Source: Leucobacter sp. Psy1
GTDB lineage: Bacteria > Actinomycetota > Actinomycetes > Actinomycetales > Microbacteriaceae
NCBI RefSeq assembly: GCF_020096995.1
Contig: NZ_CP083692.1
Coordinates: 2,728,001 to 2,792,000, forward strand
DNA length: 64,000 nt
Reading direction: 5' to 3'
The notes beneath the pieces are model-generated. The model searched no databases, had not been told where the DNA came from, and saw only the letters and a program-made list of their open reading frames with translations. The position numbers and the translations under genes were made by a program. This document shows positions 32,832-41,226 of the stretch, piece after piece (position 1 is the first letter of the stretch; each line of letters begins with the position of its first letter).

Positions 32832-34183
32832 GCTATACCGTCGTCAACCCCGCAGACGAGACGCCCGTCATCGACGTCGCCCGCGCCGACGTGGCGGAGA
32901 CCGACGCCGCGATCGCTCGCGCTGCGATCGCCCAGCGCGAGTGGGCGGCGCTCGCCCCCGCCGACCGGGCTCGACTGATGCGCAGATTCGCCGCTGCCGT
33001 CGACGGCGACCTGGAGCACCTCGCCCAGCTCGAGACTCGGAACTCCGGCCACCCGATCTCCTCCTCTCGAGGTGAAGCCGGAACCGCCCGCGACGTCATC
33101 GAGTACTACGCCGGCGCACCCGAGCGGCTCATCGGCCAGCAGATCCCGGTCTCCGGCGGCATGAACGTCACCTTCCATGAGCCGATCGGAGTCGTCGGCG
33201 TCATTACGCCCTGGAACTTTCCGATGCCCATCGCCTCGTGGGGATTCGCGCCGGCCCTCGCCGCAGGCAACGCCGTCATTCTGAAGCCCGCCGAGTGGAC
33301 GCCGCTCACGAGCCTCCGACTCGGCGAGTTGGCACTCGAGGCAGGCCTGCCCGAGGGGCTCTTCCAGGTGATCACCGGTCGCGGCTCGGTAGTCGGCGAG
33401 CGCTTCGTCACCCATCCCGGCGTCGGCAAGGTCGTCTTCACGGGTTCGACAGAGGTCGGCTCTGGCGTGATGGCGGGCTGCGCAGCGCAAGTGAAGGACG
33501 TGACACTGGAACTCGGCGGCAAGAGCGCGAACATCGTCTTCGCCGACGCCGACATCGAGAAGGCCGCGGCGACGGCCCCCTACTCCGTCTTCGACAATGC
33601 GGGCCAGGACTGCTGCGCGCGCAGCCGCCTACTGGTGCAGCGCTCGGTGTACGACCAGTTCATGGAGCGCTTCGAAACCGCCGTGCAGAACGTGGTCGTC
33701 GGCGATCCCACCGACGAAGCGACGGAGGTCGGTCCTCTCGTCACCGCGAGCCACCGCGACAGCGTGGCCGCGTTTCTCACGGACGACGTGCCCGTCGCGT
33801 TCCGGGGCTCGGCCCCTGACGGGCCCGGCTTCTGGTTCCCGCCCACCGTCGTCACGCCGGAGCCCGACGCACGCATCGCTCGGGAGGAGGTCTTCGGGCC
33901 CGTCGTCAGCGTGATCCCGTTCGAGGACGAGGCCGATGCCGTGCGCATCGCGAACGACTCGAAGTACGGACTCAGCGGTTCGATCTGGACCCGCGATATC
34001 GGCCGCGGCATCCGCGTTGCTCGCGGCGTCGAGGGCGGCAATCTCTCCGTCAACTCGCACGCCTCGGTGCGCTACTCGACTCCGTTCGGCGGGTTCAAGC
34101 AGTCGGGCATCGGCCGCGAACTCGGCCCCGACGCGCCATTCAAGTTCACCGAGCTGAAGAACGTGTTCTTCAGCGACGATTAG
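32828..34183 (+). CDS. Aldehyde dehydrogenase (gamma-glutamyl-aldehyde oxidation likely)
   Basis: A 451-residue NAD(P)-dependent aldehyde dehydrogenase. Marks are TPWNFPMPIA, KPAEWTPLT, FTGSTEVG, the base in LELGGKS, the nucleophile in NAGQDCCARS and EEVFGPVVSV. The Cys-Cys arrangement at the active site is shared with PuuC/BetB-like enzymes. The ATG overlaps the hydrolase stop by 4 nt (ATGA). Its position suggests it converts a gamma-glutamylated aldehyde to the acid before the hydrolase releases glutamate. Confidence 0.9.
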   Translation: MSYTVVNPADETPVIDVARADVAETDAAIARAAIAQREWAALAPADRARLMRRFAAAVDGDLEHLAQLETRNSGHPISSSRGEAGTARDVIEYYAGAPERLIGQQIPVSGGMNVTFHEPIGVVGVITPWNFPMPIASWGFAPALAAGNAVILKPAEWTPLTSLRLGELALEAGLPEGLFQVITGRGSVVGERFVTHPGVGKVVFTGSTEVGSGVMAGCAAQVKDVTLELGGKSANIVFADADIEKAAATAPYSVFDNAGQDCCARSRLLVQRSVYDQFMERFETAVQNVVVGDPTDEATEVGPLVTASHRDSVAAFLTDDVPVAFRGSAPDGPGFWFPPTVVTPEPDARIAREEVFGPVVSVIPFEDEADAVRIANDSKYGLSGSIWTRDIGRGIRVARGVEGGNLSVNSHASVRYSTPFGGFKQSGIGRELGPDAPFKFTELKNVFFSDD

Positions 34184-34229
34184 ACGTCTCGGTTCTTCCC
34201 CCACCTCCACGACTTCCAAGGACACCACC

Positions 34230-35036
34230 ATGAGCGACATCTCCCCCATCGACCTCACCCAGCGGCTCGCCGGCCGCGTCGCCGTCATCACCGGCGGTGC
34301 GAGCGGCATCGGCCTCGCCACCGCTAAACGGATGCGCGCTGAGGGCGCGCGGATCGTGATCGGCGACATGGACGTCACGAGCGGCGAAGCGGCGGCCGCA
34401 ACCGTGAACGGCCTCTTCGTCCAGGTGAATGTCACCGACGAAGCACAGGTCAATCACCTCTTCGACACCGCTGCAGCCGAGTACGGGGCCGTCGACATCG
34501 CCTTCAACAACGCCGGCATCTCCCCCGCTGACGACGACTCGATCGAGACGACCGAACTGCCCGCTTGGGAGAAGGTGCAAGACGTCAATCTCAAGAGCGT
34601 GTACCTGTGCTCGCGCGCCGCACTGCGCCACATGACGAAGCAGGGGCGCGGATCCATCATCAACACGGCTTCATTCGTGGCCGTCATGGGTGCGGCCACC
34701 TCGCAGATCTCGTACACCGCTTCCAAGGGCGGCGTTCTCGCGATGAGCCGCGAACTGGGTGTGCAGTTCGCGAAGCAGGGCATCCGGGTCAACGCGCTGT
34801 GCCCGGGGCCCGTGAACACTCCGCTGCTCCAAGAGCTCTTCGCCAGCGATCCGGAACAGGCGCAGCGGCGACTCGTCCACGTGCCGACGGGCCGCTTCGC
34901 GGAGCCCGAGGAGCTCGCTGCAGCCGTCGCGTTCCTCGCGAGCGACGACGCCTCGTTCGTGAACGCCACGACGTTCCTCGTGGACGGCGGCCTGACTTCG
35001 GCCTACGTCACGCCGCTCGACCCCGAGTCCCTGTAG
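34230..35036 (+). CDS. Short-chain dehydrogenase/reductase
   Basis: A 268-residue classical SDR: the cofactor motif TGGASGIG at about 21-28, NNAG, a catalytic Ser in NTASFVAVMG, and YTASK for the Tyr/Lys pair, followed by RVNALCPGPVNTPL. It begins 46 nt after the aldehyde dehydrogenase with an AAGGAC site. In this operon it could oxidise the hydroxyl of gamma-glutamylethanolamide to the aldehyde, filling the step done by the amine oxidase PuuB in polyamine pathways. That assignment is inferred from context; SDR sequence alone does not fix substrate. Confidence 0.88.
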   Translation: MSDISPIDLTQRLAGRVAVITGGASGIGLATAKRMRAEGARIVIGDMDVTSGEAAAATVNGLFVQVNVTDEAQVNHLFDTAAAEYGAVDIAFNNAGISPADDDSIETTELPAWEKVQDVNLKSVYLCSRAALRHMTKQGRGSIINTASFVAVMGAATSQISYTASKGGVLAMSRELGVQFAKQGIRVNALCPGPVNTPLLQELFASDPEQAQRRLVHVPTGRFAEPEELAAAVAFLASDDASFVNATTFLVDGGLTSAYVTPLDPESL

Positions 35037-35077
35037 ATTCGTGCGTGCCGGGCCGTACGACATCGCGAGGAGCACCC

Positions 35078-35821
35078 ATGCCCACACGTGAGGGGATCGA
35101 GTTGCTCGCGCACGCCGTGCGGCCCGCGAACGCGTACGAGGAGACCGTGCAGCGGCTGCTGCAGTCGGTGCGGCTCGGCCTCATCATGCCGGGCGAGCGC
35201 CTGCCGTCCGAGCGGGACCTCGCGACGATGCTCGGCGTCAGCCGCGACACCCTCCGCGACGCCATCTCCACCCTTGCCGAAGCAGGATACGTGGTGTCCC
35301 GCCGCGGCCGATACGGGGGCACCTTCGTGCGGGACGAACTGCCCGCGGCAGACGGTCCGACCTCCGCTCCCCTTCGCCGCACCCCCGGCGCTGACGATGC
35401 CGAGGTCGAGGACGTGACCGTGCTCCGGCGCATCGTGGAAGTCGGCGCCGCACGCGAGGCTGCGGCCCGTGAGCTCCCCGCGAGCGCGCGGGCCGCACTC
35501 GCCACTGCGCTCGACGAGTGCGGTTCAGCGAGCCTCCCCCATCACCGTCGACTCGATTCCCGCCTCCATCTCACGATCGCGGAGGTTTCGGGGTCGCCTT
35601 CACTCGTACCGATCGCTGCCGACCTGCGAACCCGACTCAACACCCTGCTCGACAGCATCCCCGTGCTCGCACCGAACATCGAGCACTCCAACGAACAGCA
35701 TGATCGAATCGTCGCGGCGATCCTCTCCGGTCGCGCGGATGAAGCAGCCGCAGCGATGAGCGAGCACATCGCCGGATCCGAAGCGCTGCTGCGCGGCTTC
35801 CTCACCGACTCGCTGCGGTAA
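35078..35821 (+). CDS. FadR/GntR family transcriptional regulator
   Basis: A 247-residue regulator with a GntR winged helix at about residues 20-88 (MPGERLPSERDLATMLGVSRDTLRDAIS, EAGYVVSRRGRYGGTFV) and an FCD effector domain after residue 110 (RRIVEVGAAREAAAREL, RLHLTIAEVSGSPSLVP, NEQHDRIVAAILSGRADEA), whose Asp/His residues usually bind a metal. The ATG at 35078 has a GAGGAG site; the longer frame lies within the SDR gene. It closes the amine-utilisation operon and probably represses it through the palindrome at 30601-30624. Confidence 0.88.
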   Translation: MPTREGIELLAHAVRPANAYEETVQRLLQSVRLGLIMPGERLPSERDLATMLGVSRDTLRDAISTLAEAGYVVSRRGRYGGTFVRDELPAADGPTSAPLRRTPGADDAEVEDVTVLRRIVEVGAAREAAARELPASARAALATALDECGSASLPHHRRLDSRLHLTIAEVSGSPSLVPIAADLRTRLNTLLDSIPVLAPNIEHSNEQHDRIVAAILSGRADEAAAAMSEHIAGSEALLRGFLTDSLR

Positions 35822-35847
35822 GGCGCGGCTCGGCCCTCGCGCCGCAC

Positions 35848-35879
35848 GCCCATCTCGGCGGGCGCCCATCTCGGCGGGC
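35848..35879. repeat. Tandem 16-bp repeat, two copies
   Basis: GCCCATCTCGGCGGGC occurs twice without a gap. Each unit can fold (GCCC with GGGC), so it may help terminate the amine operon; no T-tract is present. Confidence 0.75.
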
Positions 35880-35880
35880 G

Positions 35881-35943
35881 CCGAGTGAACGCATTCCGTT
35901 GCGAAAACTTCAATCCTGGAACCAATCGCGTTCGCTCGACGCC
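35881..35943. repeat. 63-bp palindromic element, copy 1
   Basis: It aligns without gaps to 37138-37200, sharing CCGAGTGAACGCA at the left, GTTGCG inside and AACCAAT plus GCGTTC towards the right. The ends form an imperfect inverted repeat (2 mismatches in 12). It lies just upstream of the DUF559-type gene. Confidence 0.75.
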
Positions 35944-36047
35944 AGCGCGCCTCGCCCCCCTCCGTGCACACCTCGAAATCATGGCCGGGGTGCCGCAGTG
36001 GCTGTGGAAGGCAGCACCTTGCTTAACCCCTCCCTGCAGAATCGAGC

Positions 36048-37061
36048 ATGCTCACCGATGTCCAGCTCCACGAAGTCTTCGTCGACGAACCGTTCTCCGT
36101 AGCGGAAGCGCTGCGGCTCGGCACGACTCGTGAGACGCTGCGGCACCGCAGGTTCGCCGCTCCAAGGTACGGCGTCCGCGCGTTCGAGCACCCCGGGTCC
36201 ATGCTCGGGCAACGGGCGCTGGGGTACGCACCGCGATTGCGTCGCGGGGAGCGCTTCAGCCACCTCACCGCCCTCGCGCTCTGGGGCTGTCCGATTCGCG
36301 CCCTGCGGGGCACCCCGATCGATGTTGAGGTTCCTGCACCTCTCGGTCAAGCGCGCGGGCGCGGAGTGCGCGGGCACCGCCGGGTCAGCGACGATGCGCA
36401 GGTCGCGCGCCGAACTTCCGGACCGAGCCGTCGCCTGCCGCTCACGTCTCCCCTGCGAGCCGTTCAGCAGTCCGCGACGCTCCTCCCTTTCTCCGAGTTG
36501 ATGGTGGCGCTCGATTTCTTCCTCTGCCCTCGGGCGAAAGTCACCGGGTCACGTGCACCGTTCGTCACCCGGCAAGAGCTTGCGGACTACGTGAGTACCG
36601 CCACCGGCCGCGGGGTGCGACGGCTGCGATGCGCGGCCGAACTCGCGCGAGCCGGGGCCGAATCACGGATGGAAACGCTCATGCGGCTCGCCGGCATCCG
36701 CGCAGGTCTCCCTCTCGACATGACGCTGCAGCTCAATATCTTCTCGTCTGACGGGACATGGATCGGTCGGTTCGACCTCGTGGATCCGGAAACCCGGAGC
36801 ATCTACGAGTACGACGGTGAACAGCATCGGCTCGAGCGACGCCAGTATCTCCGCGATCTGGATCGCCTCGAGCGAGTGCGGGCAGCGGGTTGGCGGGTAC
36901 TCCGGCTCCACGCCGAAGACCTTCTCGGCGACACCCGGGCTGCACGCCACCGAATGCTCGCGCACTCCGGACGCTCCCCCGTGCCGGTACGGTCCGATCT
37001 GGCACGCCTACTCGACGAGCGCGCGAGCGGCCCGACGGAGCCGGTCTTTCCGATCTCGTAA
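36048..37061 (+). CDS. DUF559/Vsr-like endonuclease-fold protein
   Basis: A 337-residue protein. The N-terminal third resembles the helix-turn-helix AbiEi-like region common in this group (VFVDEPFSVAEALRLGTTRETLRHRRF; FSHLTALALWGCPI). The C-terminal 130 residues carry a PD-(D/E)xK-like core: AESRMETLMRLAGI, GRFDLVDPETRSIYEYDGEQHR, and RDLDRLERVRAAGWRVLRLHAEDLL, typical of DUF559 and Vsr-type nucleases. Flanking copies of a 63-bp palindromic element suggest a link between protein and element. The ATG at 36048 is the plausible start. Function is unknown; antitoxin-like or repair roles have been suggested for relatives. Confidence 0.78.
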   Translation: MLTDVQLHEVFVDEPFSVAEALRLGTTRETLRHRRFAAPRYGVRAFEHPGSMLGQRALGYAPRLRRGERFSHLTALALWGCPIRALRGTPIDVEVPAPLGQARGRGVRGHRRVSDDAQVARRTSGPSRRLPLTSPLRAVQQSATLLPFSELMVALDFFLCPRAKVTGSRAPFVTRQELADYVSTATGRGVRRLRCAAELARAGAESRMETLMRLAGIRAGLPLDMTLQLNIFSSDGTWIGRFDLVDPETRSIYEYDGEQHRLERRQYLRDLDRLERVRAAGWRVLRLHAEDLLGDTRAARHRMLAHSGRSPVPVRSDLARLLDERASGPTEPVFPIS

Positions 37062-37137
37062 CCACGGGTTGCCCGCTCCGCGTGGGGTCACGCCCCGTTC
37101 CCTGCGCACCCGCGCCCACTCTGCTTTCGGAACCACG

Positions 37138-37200
37138 CCGAGTGAACGCAGTTTGTTGCGTTCTCGTGGTTTCCAAAACCAATTGCGTTCACTCGGCACC
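37138..37200. repeat. 63-bp palindromic element, copy 2
   Basis: A perfect 13-bp inverted repeat at the ends: CCGAGTGAACGCA (37138-37150) and TGCGTTCACTCGG (37184-37196), with a further TTGCGTTCTCG half-site inside. It aligns end to end with 35881-35943 and lies after the DUF559-type gene. Confidence 0.8.
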
Positions 37201-37225
37201 CGTGTAGCGCAGGCGATCGCGTTCC

Positions 37226-38572
37226 CTACTCCGCGTTGTCCACCGCGAGCTCCGGGGGCTGACGCCGGAAGCCCCGTGTCACGATCGCAAGCACGACGAC
37301 GCCGATGCCGAGCCAGATCGACCCGAGTGTGATCGCGTGGATATCGAGCTGCGCGAGCAGCACCGCGATGACGACCATGCCGATGACCGGGGCGACCAGG
37401 TAGAGGAGGGGGTTGAGCGCCTCTCCCGACCGCCGCTCGCGGAACCAGTAGACGATGACGGACAGGTTCACCATGATGAAGGCGACGAACGCACCGAAGT
37501 TGATGAACGACGTCGAAGTGGCGACGTCCATGAACATGGCGATGAGGCCGACGACGGCGATCGCGAGAATACTGAAGATAGGCGTGTGGAAGCGCGCGTT
37601 CACCGCGCCGAAGAACCTGCGCGGCAGCACGCCGTCGCGCCCCATGGCGAACAGGAGACGGCTCCCTGCCGCCTGCGCAGCGAGCCCCGAGGTGAACTGC
37701 GCGATGACGAGCGCGGCGAGGAAGACGGCGCCGAAGAGGTTCCCGCCGATCCTGAGCGCGATCTCGGCGGCCGCGGCGTCGCTGTTCTCGAACACTCCGC
37801 CTGGGTGGACCAACTGGGTGACATACGACACGACCACGAAGATTCCGCCACCGATGAGGGCGACGAGCAGGATCGCCTTCGGCACGGTCCGGCGCGGTTC
37901 GATGGTCTCTTCGGTGAGCGTGGTGACGGCGTCGAATCCGAGGAACGAGTACGCTGCGATGGCAGCACCCCCGGCGATCCCGGCGAATCCGGCGTCTGTG
38001 CCGAAGAACGGCGTCGCGTTCACCAGCCCCGCCGCGCCCTGACCCCGCACCACATCGGCGATGGAGAGAGCGACGAAGAACGCGATCACCAGAATCTGGA
38101 AGGTCATGAGCACGAGGTTCGCTCGGTCCGCGACCTTGATCCCGATGATGTTGAGCACGGTGGTGACGAGAATGAACCCGAGGATCCAGACCGGCATCGG
38201 CACGCCGGGGAACTGCGCCTGCAGGTAGGAGCCGCCGATGAGCCAGATCACCATCGGCAGGAAGAGGTAGTCGAGCATGATCGCCCAGCCGACGAGGAAG
38301 CCCACGCGACCGTCGATGGTGCGCCGCACGTAGGTGTAGGCCGACCCCGCCACGGGGAATGCGCGAGCCATTCTTCCGTAGCTATTGGCGGTGAAGAGCA
38401 TCGCGATCAGGGCGATGAGGTATGCGGAGGCGCTCGCTCCCCCGGTCTCCGAGGCGATGACCCCGAAGATGCCGAGCACGATGAGCGGGGTGAGGTACGC
38501 GAGCCCGAACAGCACGAGCGACGGGAGTCGCAGCGTCCGAGCGAGCGCGGGGGCGGACGAAGATGATGACAC
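37226..38572 (-). CDS. APC family amino acid/amine permease
   Basis: A 448-residue transporter with about 12 helices. It shows LVLFGLAYLTPLIVLGIFGVIASETGG at the start, then PVAGSAYTYVRRTIDGRVGFLVGWAIMLDYLFLP and AAIAAYSFLGFDAVTTLTEETIEPRRTVPKA, all standard for the family. GTG at 38572 is chosen because GAGGAG stands 6 nt upstream; the frame continues further but antisense to nothing functional. It follows the nitrilase-family gene by 41 nt in the same operon, so the two probably import and hydrolyse the same amide or nitrile. Confidence 0.88.
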   Translation of the reverse strand: MSSSSSAPALARTLRLPSLVLFGLAYLTPLIVLGIFGVIASETGGASASAYLIALIAMLFTANSYGRMARAFPVAGSAYTYVRRTIDGRVGFLVGWAIMLDYLFLPMVIWLIGGSYLQAQFPGVPMPVWILGFILVTTVLNIIGIKVADRANLVLMTFQILVIAFFVALSIADVVRGQGAAGLVNATPFFGTDAGFAGIAGGAAIAAYSFLGFDAVTTLTEETIEPRRTVPKAILLVALIGGGIFVVVSYVTQLVHPGGVFENSDAAAAEIALRIGGNLFGAVFLAALVIAQFTSGLAAQAAGSRLLFAMGRDGVLPRRFFGAVNARFHTPIFSILAIAVVGLIAMFMDVATSTSFINFGAFVAFIMVNLSVIVYWFRERRSGEALNPLLYLVAPVIGMVVIAVLLAQLDIHAITLGSIWLGIGVVVLAIVTRGFRRQPPELAVDNAE

Positions 38573-38613
38573 GGTTGACTCCTCTGTCAGGTGGGTCGAA
38601 TCGGGATGCGGGT

Positions 38614-39528
38614 TCAGGGGGTGCGAGGCTCGCGCGGTGACCAGTTCTGCGGATCGATGCGGCCGTTGTAGGCGGGCAGTGGGATCTCGGCGTCCCCGGG
38701 CTGGAACTGGCGCCAAATGCGGTTCGTCCCCATGGTGCCCCGGGTGCGTACGTCGGTGACGTGATCCCGATCCACGGCGACGACGAGCGTCTCCTCGCCG
38801 ATCCCGGCCTCGGCCATCACGAAGCCCTCGGGGCCGACGATAATGCTGCGTCCGCGCCCGATTGGTCCGGCGCAGTTCACGCTGACGACGAAGTTCTGGT
38901 TCACGATCGCGTTCGCGCGAGCCAGCACGAGTTCCTGCTCTCGGTCGGGACTCGTTGTCTTCACGATGTTCAGCACCACGTCTGCTCCCAACCAGGCCAG
39001 CTGTCTGCTGTGCTCGGGGAACCATGCGTCGTAGCAGATCGAGAGGCCGACCGTGGGATGTTCGCCGGTTTCGGATCGCCCGGCGGCCACCGTCTCATCG
39101 TCGAGCGGCTGCACCACGAACTCGGTCCCCGGCCGGTGCGGCTCGAAGGGACGCCAGGGGAACATCTTCCGGTACGCGGCGCGGAGGCGACCCGCGGGGT
39201 CGAAGAGGAGCTGCGTATTGGCGAACGCACCATCCGGGGTCGTTTCACCGATGCTTCCGGGGCAGAGCCAGATGCCGTGGGAGCGCGCGATGCTTCCGAG
39301 CGCGTCGACCAACTCGGACTCGAGCGCGACCGCCGCGGCTTCGAGCGCTGCCGGTCGAGCGGCTTCGGGGAGATGTTCGGTGCCGCACAGGTGCATCTCC
39401 GGGTAGACCAGGAGTTCGATCTCGGGGTGCCGGTTCAGTGTCGACGCGACATTCAGAGCGAATCGTTCGACCGGGTTGTCGCAGGGCAGCGGTGCACGCT
39501 GAGCTACTCCGACCGTCATCTTCCCCAT
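38614..39528 (-). CDS. Carbon-nitrogen hydrolase (nitrilase superfamily amidase)
   Basis: A 304-residue enzyme of the nitrilase/amidase superfamily with its Glu-Lys-Cys triad in VYPEMHLCG, YRKMFPW and SICYDAWFPE. Such enzymes cleave amides, nitriles or carbamoyl groups. ATG at 39528 has AGGAGG 4 nt upstream; the ATG three codons later is an alternative with looser spacing. It is read toward the APC permease and divergent from a GntR regulator at 39626, which presumably controls it. The substrate is not indicated. Confidence 0.9.
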   Translation of the reverse strand: MGKMTVGVAQRAPLPCDNPVERFALNVASTLNRHPEIELLVYPEMHLCGTEHLPEAARPAALEAAAVALESELVDALGSIARSHGIWLCPGSIGETTPDGAFANTQLLFDPAGRLRAAYRKMFPWRPFEPHRPGTEFVVQPLDDETVAAGRSETGEHPTVGLSICYDAWFPEHSRQLAWLGADVVLNIVKTTSPDREQELVLARANAIVNQNFVVSVNCAGPIGRGRSIIVGPEGFVMAEAGIGEETLVVAVDRDHVTDVRTRGTMGTNRIWRQFQPGDAEIPLPAYNGRIDPQNWSPREPRTP

Positions 39529-39562
39529 GGAACCTCCTCGTTCTCCCACACGAACACCTTGA

Positions 39563-39596
39563 AGTGATCAAGTTGAACATGATCAATGTGATCACT
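39563..39596. promoter_or_regulatory. Putative GntR operator region
   Basis: The inverted repeat AGTGATCA (39563-39570) and TGATCACT (39589-39596) brackets a third TGATCA core at 39580-39585, giving three related half-palindromes in the divergent promoter region. The last one abuts the -10 region of the GntR gene, so autoregulation is likely. Binding is inferred. Confidence 0.55.
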
Positions 39597-39613
39597 ATAG
39601 GTGGAAGCATCGA

Positions 39614-39619
39614 TAGACT
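39614..39619 (+). promoter_or_regulatory. -10 box TAGACT of GntR gene, leaderless
   Basis: TAGACT is followed by 6 nt and the ATG at 39626. Confidence 0.6.
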
Positions 39620-39625
39620 CAAGCC

Positions 39626-40366
39626 ATGCCGGAGAAGGAAGCCGTCGATGCGGTCGCAGCGCGCGCCTTGATCGACGCGCCGGGATCGGCGGCACTCACG
39701 CGCCTGTCCGCGGTGGAGACCGTGCGGGCGCGGGTATTGCTCTCGATTGAACACGGTCTACTCGCCCCGGGAGTACGTCTCCCGCGTACCGAACTGATCG
39801 CCTCCGGCCTCGAGGTCAGCCCGATCACCGCCCGCCGCGGGCTCGAGAGCCTGGTCGAGGACGGCGTGCTCATCCGAGTCCCCGGGAGAGGCGGAGGCAC
39901 CTTCGTGGCCGAGCACCCTCCTCGCCTCAACGACTCAGCAGTGACCGCGTACCGTGCCGACACCGATGCCGTACGACGCCTCATCGATCAGCGCAGTCTC
40001 ATGGAGAGCGCCATCGTGCACGAGGCTGCGCTGAGGGCCACACCGCGGCAATGCGATGAGCTCGACCGCCTCATCGAGCAGTCGCAGCGCGCGGCAGACT
40101 GGCACGAGCACCATGTTCCGGATAGCCGGTTCCACCATTTGGTGGGCGAAATCAGCGGCCTTCCCGAGCTCCCCGCCTACTTGACGGTCTACGAGGCGCT
40201 GCTGCGGTACTACGTGCCCTATCCGATGGACCAATTGGAGGAGGGTCGAGACGAGCACCGGGCACTCGTATCGGCTTTCCGCGCGGGCGACGCGGCTTCG
40301 GCCGTCGCAGTGACGCGCGCGCACGTCGACGCCCTTCGTCGCGAGATGTTCATCGCTCTTGAATGA
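39626..40366 (+). CDS. GntR/FCD family transcriptional regulator
   Basis: A 246-residue regulator. The winged helix spans about residues 30-95 (VRARVLLSIEHGLLAPGVRLPRTELIASGLEVSPITARRGLESL, VPGRGGGTFV) and an FCD domain follows (RRLIDQRSLMESAIVHEAALRA, DSRFHHLVGEISGLPELP, DEHRALVSAFRAGDAASA) with the expected Asp/His ligands. ATG at 39626 follows TAGACT by 6 nt. It is divergent from the amidase-permease operon and shares a region of TGATCA-centred repeats, so it most likely regulates that operon. Confidence 0.87.
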   Translation: MPEKEAVDAVAARALIDAPGSAALTRLSAVETVRARVLLSIEHGLLAPGVRLPRTELIASGLEVSPITARRGLESLVEDGVLIRVPGRGGGTFVAEHPPRLNDSAVTAYRADTDAVRRLIDQRSLMESAIVHEAALRATPRQCDELDRLIEQSQRAADWHEHHVPDSRFHHLVGEISGLPELPAYLTVYEALLRYYVPYPMDQLEEGRDEHRALVSAFRAGDAASAVAVTRAHVDALRREMFIALE

Positions 40367-40408
40367 GCGGGTTCCTGGCGCCGACGTCGACGACGTCAGG
40401 ACGGCCGT

Positions 40409-41161
40409 TTAGTCGGCGACGCCGAACTCCGCTTCGTAGGCGGGCTGTCCCGGGCAAGCTTCGAGGACGTCGCGCATGGCATCGTACTCCGCGGGCGTCA
40501 CCCACAGTTCGTAGGCGGATTTGACTGAGATCTGTCGGGCGACGTACTCACAGCGGAACCCTTTCTCGGGAGGCAACCACGTCGCTGCGTCGCCATCGCC
40601 CTTCGCCGAGTTCGTGGGGCCGTCCACCGCGATCAGGTTCAGCGGCTCGTTCGCCAGATGTTCGCGCTCCTTCTGCGAGAGTTGCTGCGCGCCCTTCTGC
40701 CAGGCATCGGAGAGCGCCACGACGTGATCGATCTGCACCGCCTGGGAGGTCTGTTCACCCCGCACGAAGTCGATGCGGTCTCCCGTGTACCAGTCGTCGA
40801 GGGTGCCGGTCATCACCTTGCAGTTCCCCTCGAGGGTGAACGCGGTGAAGTCGCGCTGCAGCATGTCGTTCCGGGTGTCGCACCCGTTGCGGTCCACGTC
40901 GATCCAGGCTGCGCCGAACTGCCCGGTCCGGTCATAGCCGGTCTTCGGGGCGCGTCCCTTCACGTCGAGCGTCTCGAGCGTCGCAGCGGCGTCGAGCGTG
41001 GACACCCGCTCGTACTGCGCCCCGGCGGCAGGAGGCCCGGCGACGCTCCCACCGAAGAGCTCGTCGAACCCCCGGTCGTCGAACGCTTCATACCCGAGCC
41101 CGACGAGCACGATGAGGGCCAATGCGCCCCCGAGCCACCCACCCACCGCTTTTCGACGCAT
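40409..41161 (-). CDS. Secreted or membrane-anchored HNH endonuclease (DUF1524-like)
   Basis: A 250-residue protein with an N-terminal hydrophobic segment (GWLGGALALIVLVGLGYEAF) acting as signal or anchor, then a nuclease domain. IDHVVALSDAWQKGA, followed by NLIAVDGPTNSAKGDGDAATWLPP, matches the His-Asn-His core of extracellular HNH nucleases of actinobacteria. ATG at 41161 follows a TAGGCT box (41169-41174) by 7 nt. The longer frame upstream overlaps the sugar transferase terminal region and is rejected. The probable role is extracellular DNA or RNA breakdown for nutrient scavenging. Confidence 0.85.
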   Translation of the reverse strand: MRRKAVGGWLGGALALIVLVGLGYEAFDDRGFDELFGGSVAGPPAAGAQYERVSTLDAAATLETLDVKGRAPKTGYDRTGQFGAAWIDVDRNGCDTRNDMLQRDFTAFTLEGNCKVMTGTLDDWYTGDRIDFVRGEQTSQAVQIDHVVALSDAWQKGAQQLSQKEREHLANEPLNLIAVDGPTNSAKGDGDAATWLPPEKGFRCEYVARQISVKSAYELWVTPAEYDAMRDVLEACPGQPAYEAEFGVAD

Positions 41162-41168
41162 GGGGTCG

Positions 41169-41174
41169 AGCCTA
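41169..41174 (-). promoter_or_regulatory. -10 box TAGGCT, leaderless HNH nuclease gene
   Basis: TAGGCT on the minus strand is followed by 7 nt and the ATG at 41161. Confidence 0.6.
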
Positions 41175-41226
41175 TCGGCGCCCGCCTGAAGAGGCGTACG
41201 GCCCCGGTGATGTGCGGAACGTGGAG

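Noticed and set aside
37337-38566. A 409-residue rightward frame
   Set aside because: It is antisense to the APC permease, composed mainly of Asp, Glu, Arg and His, the mirror of hydrophobic codons; no start signal.
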